NCBI GenBank assembly: GCA_036852015.1
Contig: JAANDG010000086.1
Location: forward strand, 186,001 to 250,000
DNA from: Pelodera strongyloides
Lineage: Eukaryota; Nematoda; Chromadorea; Rhabditida; Rhabditidae
Direction of reading: 5' to 3'
Length of the DNA: 64,000 bases
The notes below the pieces were generated by a model. It saw only the letters and a program-made list of their open reading frames with translations, had not been told where the DNA came from and made no database searches. Below, in pieces: positions 26,501-37,360 of this stretch (within the stretch, counting starts at the first letter, position 1; each line of letters starts with the position of its first letter). Both the position numbers and the translations under genes were made by a program.

Positions 26501-28930
26501 ACTGTATTCACCAACACGCAGGGAGCCCTCCGTGGCCTCCCCAGGGCGCTAAAGAGTGCGAGAGCAGAAGAGATTCAGATCGCTCGTGAAGCAGTGTGTT
26601 GGTGAATAGAGCCTCTGGTTCAGATGATGGGTTTCGCTTATTAGCTAAGTACGTAATTTGTCTGCAGACAGTCCGCTGACGGCATCTGCATCGGTCACCA
26701 GCACTGACTCTCCGCGTGTAGATGGACTAGTTTCGGTATCTCTGAATTCGGATCTTCCATGTGCTGCGGTCGCTCCTTCGCCACGAGCTCCAGTGGAAGT
26801 CGTGCCACAGTTCTCATTAAGAGATAACGATGTATTGTCAGGTATATCAGGTATGAGTTATTTTCTTTGAGTGGGAGCGTATTGACTTTCAGATGTTCAT
26901 TTGTCGTTTGTATCGCAGAAATTGCGCTAGCATTCCATTTTTTGGATGTGAATTAGATCAATTAGACGTGTTATCGTTTATTTTCTATGGAAATGTCGGA
27001 CTGCATTTCAGCAATTTCAGCCACTGTGTCATCGCCAGTGATAATGACTGACCGCAATATTAGGCTTATTCAAAAGAAGTGAGTTTTACAATTTTACATG
27101 TTTTATTAGGGCTTGTTGTTTACCTTGTACTTGAAAATACCGGAAGAGAAGGTCTATTAGAGAATACAATTCACTGCAATGCAGACGCCCTTCATTTATT
27201 GGTGAGGAATTTTGTAGAAGTGAATGTTTCATCTTGTCTTTATTTTGCTCCACAAAAACGGAAACGTGTTTACTTCGAGTATCCTTTGTTCGCGATAGCG
27301 CTAACATAGTTTGGGTTTGATCCGAGAGCCCCTTTTTCAAGTTTTTGTCCCTATGGATGATCCCTCCAGGTTATGAATTAATTTATATGATTGATGATTG
27401 ATGATTGGTACTTGGCTGTCCCAGGGCGGAACAGTTTCGTCGTCGGCACGACGAGGACCGTCGACGGTCAGCACAGGATATTCAGAGGGGACTTCAGGAG
27501 ACCGAGATCAGAATGGAACAGGTGCAGAGGAAAGGGGTGGATGTGGAGCAGAGATTGAGGAAAGGTGAGAGGGGGTAGAGATTGAGGAAAGGTGAGAGGG
27601 GGAGATAGGAGAGAAGTTGAGGAAAGGTGAGAGAGGAAAGGTGAGAGGGGGTAGAGATTGAGGAAAGGTGAGAGGGGGTGAGGTACTGTGCCCGAGATGG
27701 GTACTGTACGTACCCAAAGGGATACTAGCACCGTAATTAAGTAGCAAACACAAAGCATTAGATGAGTTCACTCTTTGTTCAGCGGAAATTCAAAAAAATT
27801 AATGTTTGTAATCGCCAGTTGTTAAAATTGTCTATTGTCTGTGTGCACGGGGGATGAAAACGATGACTAAGTGGCTTGTTTTGTCAATGAAACCTCTAAC
27901 CTCAATATCCATTTATATTTCAGACCCGTGCAATAATGGCCTTTTGAGTGAGTGGACCGCCCTCGTACAGGAGCGTGACATACTTGTTCTCAAGGAGGAC
28001 GACCTCAGGCTCCGAGTCAAGGAGATGGACCTAGAGGAGAGGTATGTCTTTGCTACTTTATTAGGGAGCTTGTTACGGAAACCACTTCACATTCCTGGTC
28101 TTTTTGGACGAGTATCTCTACGTTGTTTATATGAGAGAGCTGTACGCCTTATGTTATACCTGTGATTGATTGATTGAGTGATGAGTGATGATGATGATCA
28201 GACTGGTAACCGTGGTATTTCGCAACAGTCTTCGGCAGGAAGAAGCAGTTGAAGGCGTGAAGATTATGACTCTAATTTTTCAATTTTACTTCAATTCGTA
28301 ATTTGAAGTGTTTGTTTGTAGTGGTTGTTTCTAGGTATAAGAAGCTAAATGGCCGGCTGAGAGATCTCTCCGCCGTGTTGTCAGATGATGCGCGAGCAAA
28401 ACTTCTCAGAGATATGTTGGCTGTTATTGATGAGAAAAAGGTTTTTTTATTTTTGTAGTTTGTAGCTTTGTGCTTATACTCTTTTTTATTTTTACCGTAG
28501 CATTTGTTCCATCGAAATTAGCGGATAGTCTTCTTGATACCTAATTGCGGTTCTACCAATGTGTTAATCATCTTTCAATAAGAATTGTAAAGCAATGTTT
28601 TTGTCAGCGTATGAATGGTGATTGCCACTTGCCTACTTGACAATAAGCAACTGTTTTCTTTTTTCGATGACGGCCAGTTTTGAAACGTATGACAGACTGT
28701 GTAGGTGTAGCCCGTTGTAGCGTATGCAAATTACTGCACGACACTGTACGATTCTTAAATAATGCGAAAACTGGTCAATATTTCACTGTTGTCCATTGCA
28801 GGTTGTTCAACAAAAGATTGAAGAGAGCCGAATGCAATGGAGACAACCTCGCGATGTTTCAAAGCAATTGGAAAATGCGTCGCACGATTTTAGAAAGTGT
28901 GAAGCGGTCTTTGTAGAGTCGGTATGCTAA
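11114..28930 (+). CDS. MICAL: MICAL: FAD monooxygenase that oxidises actin (N-terminal exon not found)
   Basis: MICAL oxidises two methionines of actin and so disassembles F-actin downstream of semaphorin/plexin and Rab signals. Exons: 11114-11190, 11524-11648, 11932-12013, 12234-12340, 12771-12887, 13218-13319, 13781-13880, 14759-14915, 15152-15248, 15689-15849, 16148-16241, 16486-16574, 16879-16975, 17215-17353, 17667-17772, 17951-18037, 18209-18322, 19058-19186, 19380-19472, 19604-19665, 19902-19995, 20180-20260, 20460-20625, 20976-21166, 21509-21616, 21812-21951, 22086-22189, 22465-22651, 22805-22946, 23181-23298, 23542-23642, 23828-23890, 24005-24076, 24280-24423, 24612-24693, 24934-25115, 25334-25478, 25756-25955, 26136-26259, 26668-26841, 27012-27078, 27425-27564, 27924-28041, 28335-28440, 28802-28930. 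They join to 1770 codons. Domains: flavin monooxygenase, residues about 30-465, with [19 protein letters not shown] and LLLGIVGDS motifs; CH domain about 475-615 ([12 protein letters not shown]); LIM domain about 917-990 ([23 protein letters not shown]); a Ser/Pro/acidic linker; and a C-terminal bMERB coiled coil about 1590-1770. The first exon, with the start codon, was not identified. Confidence 0.95.
13893..13916. repeat. GA microsatellite left of a TIR element
   Basis: A short (GA)n run just after the donor of the MICAL exon that ends at 13880. Another GA tract lies at 14527-14588, on the other side of the TIR element at 13927-14517, so the element appears to have landed in a GA tract. 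Confidence 0.8.
13927..14517. mobile_element. TIR element built of GGCGGCTAT repeats, in a MICAL intron
   Basis: The ends are inverted copies of one another: left ACGGCATGTTCGCGGCGGC at 13927, right end matching its reverse complement with one mismatch and finishing at 14517. The interior is GC-rich, unlike its surroundings, and carries many direct and inverted copies of GGCGGCTAT/ATAGCCGCC. There is no transposase ORF. It looks like a non-autonomous MITE or foldback element, and lies wholly in the intron 13881-14758. Confidence 0.75.
14527..14588. repeat. GA microsatellite
   Basis: An uninterrupted (GA)n run of about 60 bp in a MICAL intron, right of the GGCGGCTAT element. Confidence 0.9.
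15288..15420. mobile_element. MITE with TIR GTGGCCGTTTGCACGAACG, copy 1
   Basis: A 133-bp inverted-repeat element. The left end GTGGCCGTTTGCACGAACG is mirrored by GCGTTCGTGCATACGGCCAC at the right. The interior carries CCCAGTGGGAGG and GAGAGAAAGAGAG. Related copies are at 41341-41474 and 55627-55775. It lies in the MICAL intron 15249-15688 and has no coding capacity. Confidence 0.8.
19273..19328. repeat. Imperfect GA-rich tract in a MICAL intron
   Basis: Interrupted GAGA repeats (with CAGAGA and TATAGAGA variants) about 50 bp upstream of the acceptor of the exon at 19380. Confidence 0.7.
26503..26611. mobile_element. MITE with TIR TATTCACCAACAC, copy 1
   Basis: A short element with inverted ends, TGTATTCACCAACACGC at the left and GTGTTGGTGAATA at the right, in the MICAL intron 26260-26667. 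An element with the same outer bases, TATTCACCA and TGGTGAATA, lies at 49736-49864. There is no ORF. Confidence 0.65.
27551..27685 (+). repeat. Tandem repeat duplicating an exon end and its splice donor
   Basis: The end of the bMERB exon and its donor (GAGGAAAG|GTGAGAG, donor at 27565) are repeated in tandem. Five copies of GAGGAAAGGTGAGAG occur, with AAAGGTGAGAG at about 27561, 27588, 27623, 27637 and 27664, the first two 27 bp apart. Using the second donor would read through GTGAGAGGGGGTAG, which puts a TAG stop in frame. Only the first donor therefore keeps the protein open. Confidence 0.8.
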
Positions 28931-29132
28931 TTACGGGCTAATTATCTGAATAGGTTGAGAGATAATGATTTGCGTTGGATTGTTGATAGCTTAAATGGAT
29001 GTTGTGGTGTGTATCTATCAAACTCAAGAAAAAATTAGGAATATCGAAATGTTTTGACATGGTTTAACTAACGCATATGGACGCAGAAGGTTTTTTTTAA
29101 TTTACTAGTTGTGTTAGGTTTATGTGAAAAGG

Positions 29133-29292
29133 GAATATACCTCTAGTTTATTTAGTTGCATTAGGTTTATGTGAAAGGGAATAGACGTCTAATTTGTTAT
29201 TTTGTAGGAGATTTTGGTAAGTGAAGTGGGTTGGTTATTCTAACGAAAATTACTGTAATTTTAACTTTCAACCTAGAGGTGTATTCCCTTTA
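29133..29292. mobile_element. Possible TIR element, ends AAAGGGAATA
   Basis: The left end AAAGGGAATATACCTCTAG is mirrored by CTAGAGGTGTATTCCCTTT at the right. An internal AAGGGAATAGACGTCTAA near 29174 resembles the left end. Similar TTAAAGGGAATA starts occur elsewhere in the window, for example at 9768 and 35236. Coordinates are approximate. Confidence 0.5.
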
Positions 29293-30840
29293 ATACCTGT
29301 TACCAAAGATAATTGTTAATTGTGGGTTTTTTTTTGATATTCGGTTTTTGAATTTGTCTTTTGTACATTACAGTAGTACGATGTGGATGATCTAGTCATT
29401 TCGAACAGGTTATCAGAAATATTATGTCAGTGATTTCATTAGATATGCTAATTGTGTAAGTCGTAAGCCTAATGACCTAAGAACCGAAGGTCTGTCTCTC
29501 TCTGCTAATTACTTGTTGTGAGCTTTGGTTCCTCTACTCTACTTGTTTGCCGTTGTAATTAGTAATTATGCTTGTTGAATCGAATTACTTCTCCACATAA
29601 GTTGCGCTATGGCTATGTGGTATAACTTGAAAGTGTTGTGTTCCATTTTATTATATTATTATTATACAATTTATTTGTGGGTTCGGGGGACTAACTGGGC
29701 AGTTTGAAGTTTTGAAGTAAGGTTGGTTCTGTATCTAAGAAGTTTATAGAGATGCCACTTTTTGCATGAGTTTTAGCAGCATTAGTGCGATATAGGATTT
29801 GGCTACTTTGGAAATGTGCTATAATAAGTCAATCGGTGTATACTAGTTATATTGTTTATGCAGGATCATGTTGTGAGCGCGGTTTAGTGTGTTAGTGCGG
29901 GACGTTTCTTGGATACTGTAGAAATTACGCTCAATAGAATTGAGAGACCGGATTCGCCAACACTTTCTCATTGTGAGAGCTAAAACTCTGACCCGGGACT
30001 TACTTGCAGGGTGGGGGTTAACACCATGGGTGAGGGTTAAACTGCCACCGAAAATATGTCTAACTCCGTTGTTGGATCCGGCTGTCTTTTCTATACGTGC
30101 TATTTCGGAAATCTTTCTGCTAATGTGAGATTTTGTTTGATCTTACAAGTAGGTTCCTCGTCCATTTTCAAGATTTATTTTTGCAAGTATGCACCCAGTT
30201 CCAGTTCTTTTGTATCAACAGAGTTTTAATGGTTTTCATTTCGATTTTAATTGGGGTTCTATTTAAAGTGGGATTGTAGATGAAAATATTGATGGGTTTA
30301 AGTTCTAAGCGTGGATTTTTCGCTAGTTTTAAACATTTTATCTCGTTTTTTTTTCTGCATTGTTTGTGCTGTTGAATTTGAGTGAATAGTCCTTGTACTA
30401 TTTATGAATGTAATAATAATATATATGCTTAATGATTCGTGTACATTTGTTTTATTGGTGGCAATGTGTGCTGTGTGAGATAAAGAGCTGTTTGATTTAC
30501 GGTGTTTTCGGATTTTGTGGTCATTATTTGGGGTGACTCATTTGTGAGTATGAAAAGGGCTATGAACAGCATCAGCGATGGGGGTTTGTTAGTTTTGAAA
30601 CGCGTGATGCTCCGCGCACATATGGCGGAAAATATGTGCGGCAAAGACATGGCAATCGTTTAGGGAGTATGAGGGAGGAAGGTGGCGTGGATGTTGTGCG
30701 ACAAGTGCGCCAATCGCGCGCCCGAGGTGAGCAATGGGTTGGCACGCGTTGGATGGAATGGTGTTTATCGGAGTATATGTTTCGTTGCACTCCTAGGCTT
30801 TTCGATATTGCAATCGCTCCCTGTTTGAACTTGTATAGTC

Positions 30841-30846
30841 AATAAA
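30841..30846 (+). terminator. Candidate poly(A) signal for MICAL
   Basis: AATAAA on the coding strand, 1.9 kb after the MICAL stop and about 650 bp before the next start codon. It is the first clear perfect hexamer I noticed, but a variant signal closer to the stop is possible. Confidence 0.35.
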
Positions 30847-31489
30847 GGTCTAATGTGTAAGCGGTTTTCGAATAACTGGTTTTGGGGTTGGTTATCCCCA
30901 GTTAATGGTCATACGAGTTTGAAAACAATCACATTTTTATATAGAGTAATTATACGGCTGGGGTTTCGGTTATTATTGCGAACGCGATTGATTGCGAATT
31001 TTAAAATTGTAGATGTTACTGTCACTCGCTATCTAATATGCGTCGAAACTTTTCATATTGTAATTTTTTTTAGTTATAGTTCGTTCCTACGTTCCTAGGC
31101 ATAGTTTACTGTAATGTCTATTTTGGGCCGTTCTTTTATTAGTTTTTATTCTAGGCAATTGCAAAGCCCACACTAATGAATGCTCATTACGTTTGCTTAT
31201 TGTTTTTGTCTAACATTAACATTAACATTTATTACGACAACAAAGTATCGCGCAAGTTTTGACAATATAAGGCCACTAACAGCGAATAAATGGATAACAA
31301 TAATAATAAAAAACAGGTGAAAATGAACTACAAAAACTAAAATATTTGTTTCAACAAATTTTCAGGAATAAAGCAGCATTTTTCTCAATCATAAGGGAAG
31401 TTCTATGCAAAAAGGAATGTCTACGAACGTTTTTAGTTACTCTAGGGATACATATTTTGAATTTTTATGATATTATTGTGATACCTAGG

Positions 31490-31497
31490 AGGATCAG
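31490..31497 (+). promoter_or_regulatory. Splice acceptor abutting a start codon (possible trans-splice site)
   Basis: The bases before the ATG at 31498 end in GATCAG, so an AG acceptor directly precedes the start codon. Nematode mRNAs are often trans-spliced to a spliced leader at such sites. A leader intron with an upstream non-coding exon would look the same. Confidence 0.4.
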
Positions 31498-34400
31498 ATG
31501 AAAATTCTACTTGTTGTTTGTCTCGCTTCTTTGGCAGCAATAATTGCTGCGCGAAGAGATACACTACCACGACTAATTGCTTCGGACGGTATGACGTGCA
31601 TTCTTTAGAAATACATACACAGGAAAGTGAAAACCCCGATTTCGCCCCGATTCTTTCAAAAAAAAACCCCAAAAAGCCCGATCACGTCCCGATTTCGCCC
31701 CGATCACAAATAATCGGGGCGAAATCGGGGTTTTTGGTTTCCCATGGGAAAAGACTCAACGTTGAACCCTATATTTAGATTTTATATCAATTTTATTTAT
31801 TGCAGATGTCGATGATTCTCCTGAACTGTCAGATTCTGGAGATCGCTTAACATTGTCGAAAACTCTATGGAAAGGGATAGATTTGGGCGCGGAAAGAAGT
31901 AAAAATTTCGGAACTGTCAAGGTGAGTGCCAATATTACATGGACGTAGAAAATGTTTTGGGTAGAACTACAAAGTATATATAGTTAGTATTTGATTTGTA
32001 GTCAAGTCAACTAGCGATAAAAACATCACCGAGTAGATTCGAAAAAGATTGTAACTTCAGGAGCCTTATGATTCGGATTCGGATTCGGAGTCAGATTCAG
32101 AATCAGAATCGGATTCTGATTCAACTTCTGAGGAGGATTCAACAATAGAAGACGAATCAGAATCCCAATCGGGAGAGCGAACTTCACTCAAGGTATAGGT
32201 ATTCAAAGTTTCTGTTGTCTTGTGTAGAAGTTCCTAGAAACTAGAAATACCGCTACCGTGACGTGCTTGCTCTGCAACACAACTAAGTTGACAAACCAAA
32301 AACTACTGTAATGTGTTTGCAAATAGTAAACGTGTTTTATGTAGGCTCTATACCATAACATTTCCAAAAACCAACTTTTTCCTGTGTGCAGTTTCTATCG
32401 TATGAAAATTCATCAAATGAAAAGCCCGTTGAAATCGTGTTTACCAAATATAAATGTTAATGTCTGACAACGAGTTTGTAGCCTTACCGCCTGGTTAAAC
32501 TACGGTAATCGCGTCAGGATACTATTCGCAGCATAATAAGGACCCAACTTCATCAGTTGTTGGGGCTGATAGAACTGCGGGCGGGGTTCGAACTCGGGAA
32601 TGTCTACTATAGCTGGCGCGTCATGGCACTGAACCAAGGTGCACATACTGCACGTGTTCTTCGTAAAGGGGTGGCTGGTGTTTGCTGTAGCTTCGGCCAT
32701 TTGTACTGTAACTTTTTATGAGAAAAAGGTTTTTCGAACATAAGTTATTTCTAATAAATTTCATAATATAGTTTCTTATATAGGAGGCAATAAAACGACG
32801 TGTTGGAGAGTTATTGATCGAAAAAATCAAGTCTGCTCTGCCAGCGGAATCTTCTACAGAGGAAACGGAGCTAGAAGACGATAACTATTATGATAGTTTT
32901 GAGCCGGACGCCTATGAGGATAGGTATGTTTTAAAAGGGTTTACGTCTTGCACAAATTTTAAAACGGCAAGTTGAAATCTGCGAAAGAAGTATGTTCTAA
33001 TGGTTCTAATGCTAAATTTTCTTTCAATAATTAACTTTTAGTACTCTAACGGCCCAGCACCTCTTTAGTAAGTACAACGCGAAAACACGAAAATTTGGCG
33101 AGTGCGCGGCGGAGATATGGCCGGTGCGCGGCCTACAAAAATGGGTGACACACCCACACCGTGTATATAACTATGTGTAGTTTTCCGCGATCTTAATGAT
33201 TAAGCGAAGAATATGATGATGAATATGATGAAGACGAAGGAATGGAATATAATTATAATGTTGGACGAATTCCAGCGAGAATGCGACCGATTCCTATGGT
33301 AAGTTTATAGATTAGCTTGGATTGGCTCATTACATACTCTTGTGTAAATTTGCTTGCTATATCAGTTCATAAGATGCGCCGAATATTGTCCGTTACTTTT
33401 TATCGCAGGCTTTCGAATCATGTTAGTGCAACCAAATTCTTTTAATACATTATATGCTTTTTGTGAAACATTGGAAAAACTCGTTTCCAGAAACAGCCCG
33501 ATCAGAAAGTGGTGATCGTCCGTAAGACTATCAACGTCAATGTTAATGTGAGTGAGTTTGGGTAACCTCCATATCTATCACAACTTGCTCCGTGAAAAGT
33601 TACGAGCGGCTACATTCAGGCGCAACCTTTTCTACGCGGCACAAACATCGTCCCCTGTTACTGCGTGCACTATTTTATCTAAATTTAGAAAATAATTGGT
33701 TTCGACACCATGTTATATATTGCTTCTTTAAAATTTTAGAATGGCCAGCCTCAAGCACAACGGGAAATGAATGAAGAAGGACAAAATTACAAAATGAGAA
33801 AACCGTTCTCGGTACGTGAAACTTTTAGAAATAATACTATAGAGAAAACATGAATATTTTATGTATAATATAATGAATAGTTAAAACATGAATATAGATA
33901 AAACATGAATATTTTATGTATACTATAATGAATAGTTTATCTATAATGTAAAACAGTGCACATGGAATAACATAATAAAAAATAGAGAGCAGAACCTTCA
34001 GAGGAAAACGAGAAGGTATCATTGAGACCATTTTGAAACCATTTAGAGATCGTTTGAATAAGTAAGACAGACCCATGTTTTATCGGTATCATAAAAGTTG
34101 AATAATTAAACCTAATTATTTTTGTGTTTTTATAGGATAAAAGACCAGAACAATCCGTCGATAGCGGTATGAAAGATGTACCAAGACCGGTAAGGACTGT
34201 ACATATAGAACTCGGTAAAATTTGTGTCAAGAAGAGTCAAGGAGTGCACGTGTCAAAAAGTGGAGTGTCAAGTGTCAATTATATAGAGGCAAAGCAGCAA
34301 TAACAAAATTGCATTTATCGGAAAAATAACTTTAATCATCGATTTTAAAAATTGACATAGTATGTGAGCATTACTAATTGACTAATTACTATAATTGTCA

Positions 34401-34820
34401 AAGAATCCCTTCGTCGTCCGTCCTCTGAAGCTTAGCGTCGATCCGCCCAAGGTACCACCACCTCCAATGGACGATTTTGATGAGGTTAACTTTTTTTGTT
34501 TCGTTGTAAAATAATTTAGTAGGTCAGCAAAGACCTTGACAGGAAAGACACTTTCCTGTAAAACTTCTGAAATACACATGAAAAACGTTAAAAATAAAAG
34601 GCTTCCAAGAATTGCTTGTGTTTTAAATTTAAAAAGGTGCTTTAGAACCTCCTTTGAATCTTACGATTATTTAGGATGAAACTTCGGAAGAGATTCTGAC
34701 CAAGCCTGACAAGGAGTTGAATCCTATCGAAGATGTCGTCCCCGCAAAGATTACAGGTATGCCTATGAATTTTTATCTCTCGCTGTCTCTCTCTTTCTCT
34801 CCCTCTCTCATTCTCTCTCT

Positions 34821-34867
<47 letters not shown>

Positions 34868-35624
34868 GTTGCTCAGTCTCTCTCTTTCTAGCCCTCTAGC
34901 TCCCTCTCTCCCGCTCTTTTTTCTCACGAAAATAAAGTAGGACCAGTTTATGAGTCCCTTTGTCGCTTATTATTTTGTATTCCAGATACTAGCGATGATG
35001 ATGAGGATACCGTCGTTATTGTGAAAAAGTAAGCGTTCTTTTCAATAAGTTATCTGTCTACTGACTACTCTACCCACTCATTCTCCGAAACTGACGGCTC
35101 AAGAGATCTGTCAAGAGATGTGTTTCAAACATATTACATAGTACACAGTTTTTTTTAAGTTGCTAATTCAGTCTCGACCTGTATTCGTCCAGCAAAGGCA
35201 CATAGGTAGCCGCAAAACGCACCCTTGAATAAATTAAAGGGAATATAGTATGTGCTAAAGGGAATACTAGTAGAATGCAGGCTTCCCATGATTGGGAAAC
35301 AGCAGAATTGCTATATCATTGCCATTCGTTTATACACACAACAATGAAATGCAAGACCATTTTGGAGTGATTGCACTGGTTTTTCCATTTGTTGTGATTG
35401 AGTCTTATGTAGAGTACTTAAAGATTTAAACCTGTTTCAGGCACCATTTCCTACCCGTCTTCTCACAGTATCATCTAGATGTGATTGATGTCATTCTCAT
35501 AACAACTACCGTAATTCTGGCCGCTTATGTTATCCGCTCGGTAGGATTCTTTTAGGTGTGGGTGTGTGTATGTGTGGGTGGGAGTGAGTGAGTGAGTGAG
35601 TGTGTGCGTGCGTGCATGTGCGTG

Positions 35625-35712
<88 letters not shown>

Positions 35713-36020
35713 ATGTGTGTATGTGTGTAGAAGTGCACATGCACAGAAAACACGAGTGTCACACCTTGATCTGTGAACTTTTTCCGCTGCAATTTGTTTC
35801 GTCACGTTTTCGTCGGCTTATACATGACTCTTAGCTCTTAGCTAAAGACGTACTTTAGGTGATCAGTCTCCTAAGAACACCGCGTGTGGCTGTCAAACCA
35901 TCGGCTGTAAATCCAAGTTTGCAATGTCAGTATCCGAAAAGTCCACCGACCGCAGACATGGAGCCAGCTAATTGCCAGAACACAGCTGACGTGAAAATCC
36001 ATATCAAGGAGGATATTTAA
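31498..36020 (+). CDS. Secreted, acidic Ser/Asp/Glu-rich protein, function unknown
   Basis: I do not recognise this protein. Exons: 31498-31588, 31806-31921, 32061-32192, 32784-32923, 33205-33298, 33491-33547, 33740-33811, 34136-34189, 34404-34484, 34675-34756, 34986-35028, 35867-36020. Joined, they give 371 residues and a stop. It opens with a clear signal peptide (MKILLVVCLASLAAIIAA, then RRD), with no membrane segment after it. Residues about 70-115 are a Ser/Asp/Glu run (DSDSDSESDSESESDSDS) like casein-kinase-type phosphoproteins. Next come an acidic Asp/Tyr/Glu stretch (about 150-170), a Pro-rich segment (KVPPPPMDD) and a basic C-terminal part with two cysteines. Such secreted acidic repeats often bind calcium or basic matrix proteins, but that is inference. 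Two acceptors are weak (TTAAG at 33204, CAAAG at 34403). The last exon uses the AG at 35866, because the AG a few bases upstream would meet a stop in frame. Confidence 0.75.
31631..31738. repeat. Inverted repeat of CCCCGATTTCGCCCCGAT
   Basis: In intron 1 of the acidic secreted gene. Two direct copies of CCGATTTCGCCCCGAT are followed by an inverted copy, ATCGGGGCGAAATCGGG. The inner pair (31688-31704 and 31713-31729) can form a 17-bp hairpin with an 8-base loop. It looks like a short foldback element. Confidence 0.75.
33848..33950. repeat. AT-rich tandem duplication
   Basis: The block AAACATGAATATTTTATGTATA...ATAATGAATAGTT is present twice side by side with few differences, in an intron of the acidic secreted gene. 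Confidence 0.7.
34785..34865. repeat. CT microsatellite
   Basis: (CT)n with interruptions, in the intron after the exon ending at 34756. Confidence 0.9.
35560..35735. repeat. TG microsatellite
   Basis: About 170 bp of (TG)n with GAGT, GCGT and GCAT variants, in the long last intron (35029-35866) of the acidic secreted gene. The ORFs reading His-Thr or Val-Cys repeats here are artefacts of the repeat. Confidence 0.95.
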
Positions 36021-36082
36021 TTATATGTTTTCATATTGTATATTTTGTAACAACGTTTCTCTATTCGATGGTATATATTCTC

Positions 36083-36088
36083 AATAAA
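36083..36088 (+). terminator. Poly(A) signal of the acidic secreted gene
   Basis: AATAAA, 63 bp after the TAA stop at 36018-36020, a normal spacing for a nematode 3' UTR. Confidence 0.75.
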
Positions 36089-36306
36089 ATGTATTTTTGT
36101 TTCTATAAAAAGATTAATTTTGTATGAACCATTGTTAATTGTTTTGTTCGTAGTTACAGAGTCTAAAGTAGTATGTTCCGATATTACGATACACTACGCA
36201 AGGTTCTAGTACGAGATTCGCCAAGAAGCGATTTTGTCTATTTCAGCGTAGATCGATGTCGCTTTTTTCGCCGCAATGGCCATATTTAATCCAGTGAAGC
36301 GCGTGA

Positions 36307-36366
36307 TAACCGGCCGGTTTTGGAAACACATCGAGGTTTCAAAAACCGGCCGATATTTCGCTTTAA
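36307..36366. mobile_element. Truncated TTAA/AAAGCGAAAT-family element
   Basis: The inverted ends AACCGGCCGGTTTT and AAAAACCGGCCGATATTTCGCTTTAA match the ends of the fuller element at 50840-51012. The outer TTAAAGCGAAAT is missing on the left side. Confidence 0.6.
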
Positions 36367-37360
36367 TATTTGAGCACCGGCCGGTATATTTGAGACTTTG
36401 AGAGAGCGTTGCCTTCAAGCCGATAACTTCTTCCTTCTTACGCAAATATTCTCTAAATGGTAGACGACAAATTACAGCCTCGATGTCTTCGAGCTGGAGT
36501 CAATTATTAATTATTGAAAAAGGGTTTTTTGTGATCCTGATGTTTAGATTGCCTACTGTATATCTCCGTGATCATCATGATAGTGTTGAGGTCAAGTAAA
36601 GGTCAGCATAGATTTTCTCAGATATTATCAGAGAGCCATAATCGTAGCAGAATAATCTCCGCCCAATGGTTGTGATTCTAAGCATTGTCATATTCAACAG
36701 ACGGCTAGGGCTAGACATAACTGAACCCGATGTTACTGTTCTTTATTATTAATTGCCTTTTTATTCCTATAAATGCGGTAAGGTTTATTGTGCAGCACAT
36801 TGATACTTTATAGGTTTATATCACCAAAGTGAATAACTCGAAAAATTGCCCAAAGATAAGTAATACTACTCAAGAAGGTTTAAATAATTCAAATGAGGAG
36901 CTTACGTAACCCTACTATAAACTTGCAAAACACGAAGGTTTGACCACTGCACTGGGAGAGACCATTCGTTTCGATAACTACATTTTATTCTACCACGTCC
37001 CCTATACGTTTCAATATGTTTTTATATAAAACAGGTACTTTCGTGCTTGTTTCTTCTTTCTTGGTTCACCAAAGAAAAACAAATTTGCTAAATAATATGA
37101 ACAAAAATCAACATGCTACCAAGTATAAACCAAAAATTAAATGTGGTTATCTGTAACCTGATTGTCACTTGGCATTCTCCAGCCAATAAATAGCTCGCCT
37201 TTTGATAATTCAAAAACAAGACAACTTTGTATTTTCTTACTCACGAGCCACAAGTTTCTAAAGGCTCATTTTTGTAACTGACACGTTTATAGGTGATAAA
37301 AAAATAATGAAAATTTTGAAATTCTAAATCCCAATAACTAATAACGTATCCGAATTACAG

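Larger units (their letters stand above)
28931..31497 (+). other. MICAL 3' UTR and intergenic region
   Basis: No coding exons were recognised between the MICAL stop and the next gene. The + strand is T/G-rich. An inverted pair AAAGGGAATA...ACCTCTAG / CTAGAGGT...TATTCCCTTT (about 29133-29292) looks like an old TIR element. An AATAAA at 30841 is a candidate MICAL poly(A) signal, which would make the 3' UTR nearly 2 kb long. Confidence 0.5.
36021..37360 (+). other. Gap between the acidic gene and the astacin
   Basis: It holds the poly(A) site of the upstream gene, a truncated TTAA-family element (36307-36366), and presumably the promoter and signal-peptide exon of the astacin. A weak candidate for that exon is the ATG near 37017, followed by a hydrophobic stretch, but its donor is poor, so I do not call it. 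Confidence 0.4.

Noticed and set aside
28198..28262. Possible extra MICAL exon after ATGATCAG
   Set aside because: It would need a GC donor, and skipping it joins DLEER directly to YKKLNGRL in the right phase, as expected for the bMERB helix.
33042..33070. 26-bp exon candidate with a perfect GTAAGT donor in the acidic secreted gene
   Set aside because: Its length shifts the frame of the following acidic exon and no compatible acceptor is near.
35475..35834. ORFs of His-Thr or Val-Cys repeats on both strands
   Set aside because: They only translate the TG/CA microsatellite in an intron of the acidic secreted gene.
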